A stretch of 64,000 nt of DNA from Streptomyces sp. NBC_01445 (lineage in GTDB: Bacteria > Actinomycetota > Actinomycetes > Streptomycetales > Streptomycetaceae): positions 8,773,001 to 8,837,000 of the forward strand of contig NZ_CP109485.1 of NCBI RefSeq assembly GCF_035918235.1. The letters run 5' to 3'. Shown here in pieces: positions 1 to 7,793 of this stretch (position 1 is its first letter; each line of letters starts with the position of its first letter). The translations under genes and the position numbers were made by a program. Under the pieces are notes generated by a model. The model had not been told where the DNA came from, did no database searches, and saw only the letters and a program-made list of their open reading frames with translations.

Positions 1-2
1 GC

Positions 3-410
3 GAAGCCGTCCGCGCCTGGGCGCTGGCCCACCCGCACGAGTACGCGCTCATCTTCGGCTCGCCCGTACCCGGATACAGCGCGCCGATGACAACCGTCCC
101 GGCCGCGTCGCGCGTCGGGCTGCTGTTCTTCAGCATCGTCCGCGACGCCCACCAGGGCCGCGGGATCGCCGAGCCGCCGCTCCCCGAGGAGCTGCGGCCC
201 GAGGCCGAGCGGCTCGGCGCCGACCTGGCCCCCGACCTGCCGCCCGCGACGGTGGCCGCGCTCGTGGCCGCCTGGGCGCAGCTGTTCGGCCTGATCGGCT
301 TCGAGCTGTTCGGCCAGTTCAACCGGGTCGTGGAGGACCGTGCCGCCTTCTTCACGCACGCCGCGACACAGCTCGCCCACGGCGTGGGCCTGGTGCTGCC
401 CCGGGAGTGA
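3..410 (+). CDS. TetR/AcrR family regulator, C-terminal part (5' end outside the window)
   Basis: The reading frame is open from the first bases and ends at the TGA at 408-410, so only the C-terminal ligand-binding/dimerisation part (about 135 residues) is visible. The stretch RAWALAHPHEYALIFGSPVPGY, read from position 12 on, matches the WHG-type C-terminal domain found in many actinobacterial TetR regulators. The N-terminal helix-turn-helix lies upstream of the window, so the annotation rests on the C-terminal domain only. An internal ATG at 87 could be mistaken for a start, but the frame upstream of it encodes conserved family sequence. The following gene is a separate two-component operon 145 bases downstream. 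Confidence 0.82.
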   Translation, partial: EAVRAWALAHPHEYALIFGSPVPGYSAPMTTVPAASRVGLLFFSIVRDAHQGRGIAEPPLPEELRPEAERLGADLAPDLPPATVAALVAAWAQLFGLIGFELFGQFNRVVEDRAAFFTHAATQLAHGVGLVLPRE

Positions 411-474
411 CATGCCCTCGGCCCGGGAGCGGAAGTCGCTGCCCCGGGCATGACGCACGCCGCCCGAACTGCGT

Positions 475-498
475 CGCGTACTCCCCGGGGAGTACGCG
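475..498. promoter_or_regulatory. 24-bp perfect palindrome, probable operator of the two-component operon
   Basis: Bases 475-486 (CGCGTACTCCCC) are followed at once by their exact reverse complement at 487-498. The site lies 57 bases upstream of the histidine kinase start and is not followed by a T run, so an operator is more likely than a terminator. The operon's own response regulator, or the TetR regulator just upstream, is the natural candidate to bind it; this is inference. Confidence 0.7.
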
Positions 499-554
499 TG
501 ATCACCACGCCCGGCTGACGCCCGCGACGGCGTCCGGCGTCTAGCGTTGCGGTC

Positions 555-1847
555 ATGGATGAGCAGCACGTACGCGGGGCCGGCGGCCCGCCCCGGGCCT
601 GGGCGGGTCCGCCGCACCTCAGGCGCTACGGGCCGCCCTGGACGGCGACCGGTGCCGCCCGGCGAGGCCACTACGTGCCGCCCTGGTGGGGTGCCTCGGG
701 CCAGGGGCCGCGCTGGCCCTGGCGGTCCACCGTCCTGATCACCGCGTTCGTCCTCGTCGGCTCGACCTTCGCGGCGCACGCCCAGACCGATCGCGCCGGC
801 CTCGACGTGTTCGCCCGCGTGCTGCTGATCGCGAGTGGCGTTCTCCTGTTGTGGCGTCAGCGCTATCCGGTCCTCGTGGCCTTCGGTACGGCGGCGTGCG
901 CGACGGTCTATCTCGGCGCGGGCTACGCGTACGGGCCGGTCTTCATCACCGTGGCCGTGGGCTGCTACGCGGCGATCGTCGCGGGGCACCGCAGAGCCGC
1001 GTGGGCGGCGGTCGGCATGTTCTGGGTGGGGCATGTCCTCGTGGCGCACTGGCTGTACGCGTATCTGCCGCCGTCGGGGGACGATGCCGCGTCCTGGGGG
1101 CAGGAGGGTTTCATCGCCGCGTGGGTCCTGGCGATCGTGGCCTTCTCCGAGCTGGTCAAAACGCGCCGCGAGCAGTGGGCGAAGGAGCGCGCCGAGCGCG
1201 AGAAGGCCGCAGAGCGGCGCGCCGACGAGGAGCGCCTGCGGATCGCACGCGAGCTGCACGACGTGCTCGCGCACTCCATCTCGGTCATCAACGTCCAGGC
1301 GGGCGTGGGTCTGGCGCTGCTCGACTCCGACCCCGAGCAGGCCCGTACCGCCCTCACCACCATCAAGTCCGCGAGCAAGGAGGCGCTGGGCGAGGTCCGC
1401 CAGGTCCTCGACACCCTCCGGACCCCGGGTGACGCGCCGCGCGCCCCCGCCCCGGGTCTCGACCGGCTCCCGGAACTCGTGGAGCAGGCGGCGAGCGCGG
1501 GCCTCACCGTCGACATCGACACGGAAGGATCCCGCGCCGCGCTGCCGCCCGGCGCAGACCTCGCCGCATTCCGCATCGTGCAGGAGGCGCTCACCAACGT
1601 CGTACGGCACTCGGAGTCGCGCAACGCGCGCGTGGAGGTGCGGTACTCGGGGACCGCGCTGTCCCTGCGCATCGACGACGACGGGCCGGCGAGCCATGAG
1701 GCGGCAGGTGGCAGCGGGAACGGGCTTGCGGGGATGCGTGAGCGGGCCGCCGCACTCGGTGGCACGATCGAGGCGGGACCGCGGCCCGACGGCGGTTTCC
1801 GGGTGCTCGCCGAACTGCCGTTCACGCCGACGGAGGAGAACTGTTGA
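555..1847 (+). CDS. Sensor histidine kinase, NarL/DesK (HisKA_3) family
   Basis: The 430-residue protein has a Trp/Pro-rich cytoplasmic head (PPWTATG..., PPWWG), four to five hydrophobic segments at about residues 60-195, a basic coiled linker, and the HisKA_3 dimerisation box ARELHDVLAHSISVI with the phospho-acceptor His235. A HATPase_c domain with the N box (EALTNVVRHS) and G box (GNGLAGMRERAA) ends the protein. It should phosphorylate the response regulator encoded next, whose TTG start overlaps its stop. ATG 555 has no clear ribosome binding site, but TAGCGT at 542-547 lies 7 bases before it, which fits a leaderless transcript. The stimulus is unknown. Confidence 0.93.
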   Translation: MDEQHVRGAGGPPRAWAGPPHLRRYGPPWTATGAARRGHYVPPWWGASGQGPRWPWRSTVLITAFVLVGSTFAAHAQTDRAGLDVFARVLLIASGVLLLWRQRYPVLVAFGTAACATVYLGAGYAYGPVFITVAVGCYAAIVAGHRRAAWAAVGMFWVGHVLVAHWLYAYLPPSGDDAASWGQEGFIAAWVLAIVAFSELVKTRREQWAKERAEREKAAERRADEERLRIARELHDVLAHSISVINVQAGVGLALLDSDPEQARTALTTIKSASKEALGEVRQVLDTLRTPGDAPRAPAPGLDRLPELVEQAASAGLTVDIDTEGSRAALPPGADLAAFRIVQEALTNVVRHSESRNARVEVRYSGTALSLRIDDDGPASHEAAGGSGNGLAGMRERAAALGGTIEAGPRPDGGFRVLAELPFTPTEENC

Positions 1848-2509
1848 TCCGCGTACTGCTCGCCGACGACCAGTCGCTCGTCCGCGCCGGATTCCGGGCG
1901 CTGCTCGACGCGCAGAGCGACATCGAGGTCGCGGGGGAGGCATCCGACGGCGACGAGGCGGTGCGGCTCGTACGAGAACTGCGGCCCGACGTCGTCCTGA
2001 TGGACATCCGCATGCCGGTCCTCGACGGGCTCGCCGCGACCCGCCGCATCAGCGACGACGCCGCGCTGGAAGGTGTGAAGGTCGTCATGCTGACCACCTT
2101 CGAACTGGACGAGTACGTCTTCGAGGCGATCCGCGCCGGTGCGTCCGGGTTCCTCGTCAAGGACACCGAACCCGAGGAACTGCTGCGTGCCGTAAGGGCG
2201 GTGGTGCACGGGGACGCGCTGCTCTCGCCGGGGGTGACCCGCCGTCTGATCGCCGAGTTCGCGGCACGCTCCAAGGAGCCTGCGGCCGCCGAGTCGCTCG
2301 GGCAGCTCACCGAGCGCGAGCGTGAGGTGATGGCTCTGGTCGGCATCGGCCTGTCGAACGAGGAGATCGCCCGCCGTCTCGTCGTCAGCCCGCTCACCGC
2401 GAAGACACATGTGAGCCGCACGATGGTGAAGCTCGGCGCGCGTGACCGGGCCCAACTGGTCGTGCTCGCCTACGAGTCGGGCCTCGTGCGGCCCGGCTGG
2501 CTCGGCTGA
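1844..2509 (+). CDS. Response regulator, NarL/FixJ (LuxR-type HTH) family
   Basis: A 221-residue regulator with an N-terminal receiver domain (residues 1-120; acidic pocket DD near residues 9-10, phosphorylation site Asp54 in DVVLMDIRMP, and conserved Lys in FLVKDTEPEELL) and a C-terminal LuxR-type DNA-binding domain (LTEREREVMALVGIGLSNEEIARRL, about residues 154-215). The TTG start at 1844 overlaps the TGA of the kinase by 4 bases, so translation is coupled. It probably binds the palindrome at 475-498 or a distant efflux gene; the sequence does not show which. Confidence 0.93.
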   Translation: MIRVLLADDQSLVRAGFRALLDAQSDIEVAGEASDGDEAVRLVRELRPDVVLMDIRMPVLDGLAATRRISDDAALEGVKVVMLTTFELDEYVFEAIRAGASGFLVKDTEPEELLRAVRAVVHGDALLSPGVTRRLIAEFAARSKEPAAAESLGQLTEREREVMALVGIGLSNEEIARRLVVSPLTAKTHVSRTMVKLGARDRAQLVVLAYESGLVRPGWLG

Positions 2510-2604
2510 GCGGACACGCGCCGCCGAAACGCGGGTGCACCCGGCGGGCAGGGGACTGCCGGCCGGGCGCAACCCATGTGTGATGGGGGTCGAGAGTCTG
2601 TGGG

Positions 2605-4143
2605 TCAGTCGCGGACCGCGACGCGCTCCGTACGCGCGGCGGCGTCAGCCTCCTCCTTCATGGACTCCTTCATCGACTCCTGCACCGGCCCCTGCTCCTG
2701 TACCGACTTCGCGATCAGGATCGTGTCCTGCGGACGACGGGTCCGCAGGCCGGTGAGGGTGATCAGCAGGCCCGCAAGGGCGATCGCGGTGACGACGACG
2801 AGACCGGGCCGGAAGCTGTCGAGGACGGCTTGCGGGGACGAGCCCTCGCCCGAGTTCGCGGTGACGACGGCCGTCACGACGGCGAGGAAGATGGCGCCGC
2901 CGACCTGCACCGAGGTGTTGAGCAGGCCCGAGACCATGCCCTGTTCGTCGTCGTGGACGCCGTTCGTGGCCTGGATGTTGAGCGAGGGGAACACCAGGGC
3001 GCAGGCCGCGCCGATCAGGAGCATCGTCGGCAGGATGACGGACGCGTAGACCGGGTCGAGGTTGATGCGCAGGAACAGCGCGTAGCCGATCACCATGCAG
3101 GTGAAGCCCAGCGCGATCAGGCGCGGCGTGCCGAACCGGTCGACGACGGCGCCGACCTTCGTCGAGGAGAGCGCCACGAGGGCGCCCGCCGGCAGGAACG
3201 CGAGCGCGGTGTGCAGCGCGGACCAGCCGAGCAGGGACTGCATGTACAGGGTGACGAGGAACTGGAAGCCGACGTACGAGCCGAAGAACGCCATCGCGCC
3301 CAGCTGCGCCCTGATCTGTGAGCCGGAGCGCAGCACTCCGAGACGGATCAGCGGGCCCGGGGAGCGGCGCTCGATGGAGACGAAGACCGCGAGCAGGACG
3401 GCGACGGCCAGGAAGGACAGCAGGGTCCGGGCCGAGGCCCAGCCCGCTTCCGGTGCCTGGACGACGGTGAACACGAGGAGCAGCATCGACGCGGTGCCGG
3501 TGATGGCGCCGGGGATGTCGTAGCCGCGGTGGTTCTTCTCGCGTTCGCTGTGCGGGATGAGCTTGATGCCGATGAGCAGCGCGATCACGGCGATCGGCGC
3601 GGGCAGCAGCATGGTCAGGCGCCAGCTGGCCTCGGTGAGCAGGCCGGACAGGACGAGGCCCATGGAGAAGCCGGTCGCGGCGCAGGTCGTGTAGATGGAG
3701 AGCGCGCGGTTGCGCAGCGGGCCCTCGGCGAACGTCGTGGTGATGATGGACAGGCCGGCCGGCGCGGTGAACGCGGCGCTGAGGCCCTTGATGAAGCGGC
3801 TGGCGATCAGGAGCGGCCCGGAGTCGACGAGTCCGCCGAGCAGGGACGCGAGGGCGAAGACGCCGAGGGCGATCAGGAACACCCGGCGCCGGCCGAGCAG
3901 GTCGGCCGCTCGGCCGCCGAGCAGCAGCAGGCCGCCGTAGCCGAGGATGTAGCCGCTGACGATCCATTGCAGGGTCGACGTGGACAGGTCGAGCTCCGAG
4001 CCGATGGACGGCAGGGCGACTCCGACCATCGACACATCGAGCGCGTCGAGGAACATCGCGGCGCAGAGGACAAGCAGTGTGCCCCACAGACGGGGGGACC
4101 AACGCTCCTGGGACGCAGGGGTGTTGGTGAGCGGAGAGGTCAT
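2605..4143 (-). CDS. MFS drug exporter, DHA2 (EmrB/QacA, 14-TM) family
   Basis: The 512-residue protein is a hydrophobic polytopic permease. The first membrane segment (LWGTLLVLCAAMFLDALDVSMVGVALP) carries the DHA2 motif D1 region, and GGRAADLLGRRRVF is MFS motif A between TM2 and TM3. The length and the pattern of about 14 hydrophobic segments fit proton-driven efflux. The frame stays open upstream to 4440, but ATG 4143 is the sensible start because upstream codons antisense the MarR gene. It is divergent from a MarR regulator with TGCAT-rich repeats between them, the usual arrangement for a MarR-repressed exporter. The C-terminus is a charged, Gln/Glu-rich cytoplasmic tail. Confidence 0.92.
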   Translation of the reverse strand: MTSPLTNTPASQERWSPRLWGTLLVLCAAMFLDALDVSMVGVALPSIGSELDLSTSTLQWIVSGYILGYGGLLLLGGRAADLLGRRRVFLIALGVFALASLLGGLVDSGPLLIASRFIKGLSAAFTAPAGLSIITTTFAEGPLRNRALSIYTTCAATGFSMGLVLSGLLTEASWRLTMLLPAPIAVIALLIGIKLIPHSEREKNHRGYDIPGAITGTASMLLLVFTVVQAPEAGWASARTLLSFLAVAVLLAVFVSIERRSPGPLIRLGVLRSGSQIRAQLGAMAFFGSYVGFQFLVTLYMQSLLGWSALHTALAFLPAGALVALSSTKVGAVVDRFGTPRLIALGFTCMVIGYALFLRINLDPVYASVILPTMLLIGAACALVFPSLNIQATNGVHDDEQGMVSGLLNTSVQVGGAIFLAVVTAVVTANSGEGSSPQAVLDSFRPGLVVVTAIALAGLLITLTGLRTRRPQDTILIAKSVQEQGPVQESMKESMKEEADAAARTERVAVRD

Positions 4144-4157
4144 GCGGAGCACACTAC

Positions 4158-4198
4158 ATGCATATGCATTGACTGCAAGTGCATTTAATTCCGATGCA
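4158..4198. promoter_or_regulatory. MarR operator region between exporter and regulator
   Basis: ATGCATATGCAT at 4158-4169 is a 12-bp perfect palindrome, and TGCAT at 4180-4184 is mirrored by ATGCA at 4194-4198. TGCA-containing palindromes of this size are typical MarR binding sites. The region overlaps the likely promoters of both divergent genes, so binding would repress both; direct binding is inferred. Confidence 0.72.
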
Positions 4199-4230
4199 AC
4201 AATGCCTGTCTTTTCTGCTACGGTGCGGTT

Positions 4231-4635
4231 ATGGCGGCGAAAAAGGCCGAGCCCGGCCTCGTGGATCAGTGGCGGGACATCCTTGCGGTGCATGCGCGCA
4301 CCATGTGCGAGCTCGATCGCGAGCTGCATCAGCACGGCCTGGGCGCCAGCGACTTCGAGGTGCTCGACGTCCTGGCCGCCGGTACGGCGGAGGACGGCAG
4401 TTCCTCCTTCCGCGTGCAGGAGATCGCTGCGCAGGTCCATCTCAGCCAGAGCGCCCTGTCACGCCTGATCGGCCGCCTGGAGAAGGACGGCCTCCTGACG
4501 CGCGGGATGTGCCCCGAGGACCGCCGCGGCGTACGGGTCTGCCTGACGCAGAAGGGCCGCGACCTGCACACCGAGGTGCGACCGTTGCAGCGCGCGGTAC
4601 TGGGGCGGATGCTCGCGGACGGCCCGAAGGGCTGA
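4231..4635 (+). CDS. MarR family transcriptional regulator
   Basis: A 134-residue winged-helix protein. The recognition helix region (FRVQEIAAQVHLSQSALSRLIGRLEKDGLLTRGMCPEDRRGVRVCLTQKG, residues 57-110) carries the DRR wing signature of MarR proteins, flanked by dimerisation helices. TACGGT at 4219-4224 stands 6 bases before ATG 4231, so the mRNA is probably leaderless. The regulator most likely represses itself and the divergent DHA2 exporter. A cysteine in the wing (GMCPEDRR) could be a redox or ligand contact, but that is speculative. Confidence 0.92.
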   Translation: MAAKKAEPGLVDQWRDILAVHARTMCELDRELHQHGLGASDFEVLDVLAAGTAEDGSSSFRVQEIAAQVHLSQSALSRLIGRLEKDGLLTRGMCPEDRRGVRVCLTQKGRDLHTEVRPLQRAVLGRMLADGPKG

Positions 4636-4660
4636 TTTCCGCAGATGGCCCGGTGGGTCG

Positions 4661-5398
4661 TCAGCTCCAGGTGATCCCCGACCGCTCCCGCCACAGCGCG
4701 GCCAGTGAGGCGTCGCCGGTGAGGCTCGGGAACGGCAGCCGGTTCCACAGCGACAGATAGAGCCGCGCCGCGGGACCCGACAGCTCGCAGTCGGCCTCGC
4801 CCGCCCCGTCCCGCTCGGTGGCCGGCGGCTCCTGCGAGACCCGTACGGTCCATGCCCGGTCGGCGTCGGTGGCCCGCACGCGCAACAGGCGCGGGGTGTC
4901 CGACCGCACTTTGCTCCTGCCGCGCGCGTGGAAGCCGAGCAGCAGCTCCTCGATGCCGTCGACGGCGAACTCCGCGGGGATCACGCCGGGCGTCCCGGCC
5001 AGCGCGGACTCCGCGTCCACCCGGTGGACGGTCGTCTCGTGCGCCTGCCGCCGCGCCCAGAACGCGAGCGGCGACGGCGCGGGCAGGAAAGTCCAGCACT
5101 CGACGTCGGGCCGGGCACCGGCCAGCGTCCCGACGAGCCGGCCGTGGCCCTCACGGAACCAGGCGATGAGCTCCGCGCCGTCCAGATCCGGCAGACCGTC
5201 GTCGGGGTGGTACGACGTGCGCCCCTCGGCGACGAACGCCGTGGCCCAGCGATGCACCATGCCCACGTGCCGCAGCAGGTCCCGTACGGCCCAGCCCGGG
5301 CAGGTCGGCACCTTGGCGTCGGTCCCCGCCGTCTCGGCGGCGCCGGCGAGGAGGCGGCCCTCCTCGTCGAGCGTCTCGATGTGCTCCGCAGTCTCCAT
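4661..5398 (-). CDS. Maleylpyruvate isomerase family (mycothiol-dependent DinB-fold) protein
   Basis: A 245-residue protein. Residues 1-150 contain the MDMPI N-terminal fold (TCPGWAVRDLLRHVGMVHRWA and FWARRQAHETTVHRVDAE), whose histidines bind a metal in the mycothiol-dependent isomerase/S-transferase and DinB-like families. The C-terminal part (residues 160-245, ending LSLWNRLPFPSLTGDASLAALWRE) matches the alpha/beta domain often annotated MDMPI_C. Many actinobacterial paralogues share this fold and very few have a known substrate, so the reaction is left open. ATG 5398 is the first start after an upstream stop-free region with no family similarity. Confidence 0.85.
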   Translation of the reverse strand: METAEHIETLDEEGRLLAGAAETAGTDAKVPTCPGWAVRDLLRHVGMVHRWATAFVAEGRTSYHPDDGLPDLDGAELIAWFREGHGRLVGTLAGARPDVECWTFLPAPSPLAFWARRQAHETTVHRVDAESALAGTPGVIPAEFAVDGIEELLLGFHARGRSKVRSDTPRLLRVRATDADRAWTVRVSQEPPATERDGAGEADCELSGPAARLYLSLWNRLPFPSLTGDASLAALWRERSGITWS

Positions 5399-5463
5399 GG
5401 CGGGAGTCTGCCCGATGGGACCTGGCTTGAATGCGTCCTTGCGGGATGCTCGTCGCGCGCGGG

Positions 5464-6681
5464 TCAGGCGACGGCCGCGCGCCGGGTCGCGAAGCCGATC
5501 AGGGCGGCGACGCCCGCCAGTACGGCCACGCTGGTCAGCGCGGCGGGGAGCGAGAACCAGTCCGCCATGAAGCCGATCATCGGCGGTCCGAGGAGCATGC
5601 CGCCGTAGCCGAGCGTGGACGCGGCGGCGACGCCGGTGGGTCCGGCCAGGGCGCCGGCGCGTTCGACCGCCACGGGAAAGATATTGGCGAGACCCAGGCC
5701 TGTGACGGCGAAGCCGAGGAGCGCCAGCCACACGGTGGGGGCGAGCGAGCCGAGCAGCATGCCGGCCGCGCCGGTGGCGCCGCCGAACACCAGCGTGCGG
5801 GTCCTGCCCAGGCGTTCGAGCAGCGACGTCCCGCTGATCCGGCCGATGGTCATGGCCAGGGCGAAGCAGGAATACCCTGCCGCGGCCACGCCGGGATGGG
5901 CGTGCAAGTCCTCCTCCAGGTGCAGCGCGCCCCAGTCCGCGAGCGCGCCCTCGCCGTACGCGGTGCACAGGGCGATGAGGCCGAAGACGAGGACGAGTCC
6001 GCGCACGCGTCCGGCGGGCCGCTCGGACGCCGACGCGGGCTCGCTTCGTGTACGACTGCTGTCGTCCGGGGCCGTCGGGGCGTCGTGGCGCAGGAGTGTG
6101 GGGCCGACGGCGGCCGTGACGAGCAGGCCGATGACGGTGAGGGTGAGGAGGTGCCGGGTGGGGGAGACGTGGCCCGCGACCAGGCCGCCGAGGCCCGCGC
6201 CGAGCATGCCGCCGAGGCTGAACGCCGCGTGGAAGCTCGGCATGACGGGGCGGCGCAGGGCGGCTACGAGGTCGACCGCGGCGCTGTTCATCGCCACGTT
6301 GATCCCGCCGTAGGCGGCTCCGAACACGAGCAGCACCAGGCCGAGGACGAGCGCCGAGTGGGTGAGTGGCGGCAGCGCGACGCTCAGCGCCAGGAGTACG
6401 GCGCTCACCACGGTGACCGGATGGCTGCCGAAGCGCCTGCACAGGCGCCCTGTGAGCATCATCGTGATCACGGCCCCCGCGGAGACGCCGAGGAGCGCGA
6501 GTCCGAGCGTGCTCGCCGAGGCGCCGGTCTGCTCCTTCACTGCGGGGATGCGGACGACCCATCCCGCGAAGATGAAGCCGTCGAGCGCGAAGAAGATCGT
6601 GAGCGCGATACGGAGGCGGGTGAGGGGCGCGGTCCGCGGGCTGTCGTCCTTGACGGCCCGGAGTTTGTTTAGTGTCGGCAC
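5464..6681 (-). CDS. MFS transporter, YbjJ/FucP-like 12-TM type
   Basis: A hydrophobic permease of about 405 residues with roughly 12 membrane segments. TM1 (LTIFFALDGFIFAGWVVRIPAVKEQTGAS) and the following LGLALLGVSAGAV resemble YbjJ-type putative sugar or small-solute transporters. The frame can be extended to a GTG at 6741, but GTG 6681 is preferred: it lies exactly 6 bases behind TACCCT with an 18-bp spacer to TTGTCC, a leaderless promoter layout. The substrate is unknown. A strong terminator upstream separates it from the deoR-type gene transcribed in the same direction. Confidence 0.82.
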   Translation of the reverse strand: MPTLNKLRAVKDDSPRTAPLTRLRIALTIFFALDGFIFAGWVVRIPAVKEQTGASASTLGLALLGVSAGAVITMMLTGRLCRRFGSHPVTVVSAVLLALSVALPPLTHSALVLGLVLLVFGAAYGGINVAMNSAAVDLVAALRRPVMPSFHAAFSLGGMLGAGLGGLVAGHVSPTRHLLTLTVIGLLVTAAVGPTLLRHDAPTAPDDSSRTRSEPASASERPAGRVRGLVLVFGLIALCTAYGEGALADWGALHLEEDLHAHPGVAAAGYSCFALAMTIGRISGTSLLERLGRTRTLVFGGATGAAGMLLGSLAPTVWLALLGFAVTGLGLANIFPVAVERAGALAGPTGVAAASTLGYGGMLLGPPMIGFMADWFSLPAALTSVAVLAGVAALIGFATRRAAVA

Positions 6682-6687
6682 AAAGTC

Positions 6688-6717
6688 AGGGTAGGGCGCC
6701 ACCCCGGCCGGGGACAA
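6688..6717 (-). promoter_or_regulatory. Promoter of the MFS gene (leaderless)
   Basis: On the minus strand the -35 TTGTCC (6712-6717), an 18-bp spacer and the -10 TACCCT (6688-6693) are followed by 6 bases and the GTG start at 6681. This decides the start of the MFS gene in favour of the shorter form. Confidence 0.6.
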
Positions 6718-6768
6718 GACGGTTCGAGGCGTGACGGCCACGACATCCGCCTGACCGGGCGCAGGGAA

Positions 6769-6808
6769 ATGGCTGCGGCCCCGCCCGTCCGGGCGGGGCC
6801 GCAGCCAT
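6769..6808 (-). terminator. 18-bp perfect hairpin terminator after the deoR-type gene
   Basis: Bases 6769-6786 pair exactly with 6791-6808 around a GTCC loop, giving a very stable GC-rich stem. It lies 26 bases past the stop codon of the DeoR regulator and before the MFS promoter. There is no long T run, as is common for Streptomyces hairpin terminators. Confidence 0.8.
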
Positions 6809-6834
6809 GAAATCCGTAGGCGTGGCTCGGGGTG

Positions 6835-7614
6835 TCACACCGCGAGGACCTTGACCCCCGCCTCCTCGAAGCGCTCCACCGTCGCCGCGTCCACGGCGCT
6901 GTCCGTGACCAGGGTGCCGATCCGCTCCGTCGAGCAGATCCGGGCGAACGCGCGCTGGCCCAGCTTGCTGGAGTCCGCCGCGACGATCACGCGCTCCGCC
7001 CGCTCGCACAGCAGCCGGTTGATGGCCGCTTCCGCCTCGTCGTGCGCCGCGGCGCCGTGCGCGACGTCGAAACCGACGACACCGAGCACGGCCGTGTCGA
7101 TGGTGATCTGGCTCAGCACGCCGTCCGCGAGCGGGCCGATGAGCTCGTACGACTGCGGCCGGGCGACCCCGCCCGTCACCACGATCTTGAACTGGGGCCG
7201 CACCGCGAGCTCGTTGGCGATGTTCAGCGCATTGGTGACGATCGTGAGGGCCGGGGAGCCGGAGGCGAGATCGGGGCGGACCGCGAGTGCGCGCGCCACC
7301 TCGGTCGTCGTCGTGCCGCCGGTCAGGCCGACCGCCTCGCCCGGCGTGATCAGCTCGGCGACCGCCTTGGCGATTCGTTCCTTCTCGGAGGCGTTGCGCG
7401 CCGTCTTGTAGCGCAGCGGCAGCTCGTAGGAGACGCCGTGGACGACGGCGCCGCCCCGGGTGCGTACGAGCATCTGCTGCTCGGCGAGCTGGTCGAAGTC
7501 GCGCCGGATCGTGGCCGCGGACACCCCCAGATCGGCCGCCGCCTCCTCGACATCCAGGCGCCCCCGCTCCACGAGCAGTTCCAGCAGGGACTTCCAGCGG
7601 GCGTCGCGGGACAT
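6835..7614 (-). CDS. DeoR/GlpR family transcriptional regulator of an amino-sugar locus
   Basis: A 259-residue protein. The N-terminal DeoR-type helix-turn-helix (SLLELLVERGRLDVEEAAADLGVSAATIRRDFDQLAEQQMLVRTRGGAV) is followed by the DeoR C-terminal sensor domain with the sugar-phosphate loop GLTGGTTTTEVARAL and DSSKLGQRAFARI near the end. ATG 7614 is chosen because MSRDARWKSLLELL is the usual family N-terminus; upstream codons read through the operator. The gene is divergent from a SIS isomerase and an aldolase, so a phosphorylated amino sugar or ketose is the likely inducer. An 8-bp inverted repeat with a 24-bp spacer lies between the divergent genes. Confidence 0.92.
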   Translation of the reverse strand: MSRDARWKSLLELLVERGRLDVEEAAADLGVSAATIRRDFDQLAEQQMLVRTRGGAVVHGVSYELPLRYKTARNASEKERIAKAVAELITPGEAVGLTGGTTTTEVARALAVRPDLASGSPALTIVTNALNIANELAVRPQFKIVVTGGVARPQSYELIGPLADGVLSQITIDTAVLGVVGFDVAHGAAAHDEAEAAINRLLCERAERVIVAADSSKLGQRAFARICSTERIGTLVTDSAVDAATVERFEEAGVKVLAV

Positions 7615-7670
7615 CCGCGGCCTCCAATCGTCGTTCTCCGGTGACCCTAGCGCACTACCTGATGCTTGGT

Positions 7671-7710
7671 TATGCTCGAAAGGTATCGAATTCTTGCAGG
7701 AACGAGCATA
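7671..7710. promoter_or_regulatory. Inverted repeat operator between deoR-type regulator and SIS gene
   Basis: TATGCTCG at 7671-7678 is mirrored exactly by CGAGCATA at 7703-7710, with 24 bases between the arms, so half-site centres are about three helical turns apart. Its place in the divergent intergenic region fits a DeoR-family repressor site controlling both directions. Confidence 0.68.
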
Positions 7711-7793
7711 CGCTCGGCGGGGCGGTTCGAGCGCGACGCATGCGACGCGTTCGACCGGTCCACGGACACGACACATCAGGGAGTGGGCACGGC

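Noticed and set aside
965..2572. Long minus-strand open frame opposite the two-component genes
   Set aside because: It is antisense to two clear genes; such frames are expected in high-GC DNA.
4144..4440. N-terminal extension of the DHA2 exporter
   Set aside because: The extension is antisense to the MarR gene and crosses its operator; ATG 4143 gives the normal family start.
5431..6672. Plus-strand open frame opposite the YbjJ-like transporter
   Set aside because: Its Arg/Glu/Gly-rich translation is a shadow of the membrane protein gene on the other strand.
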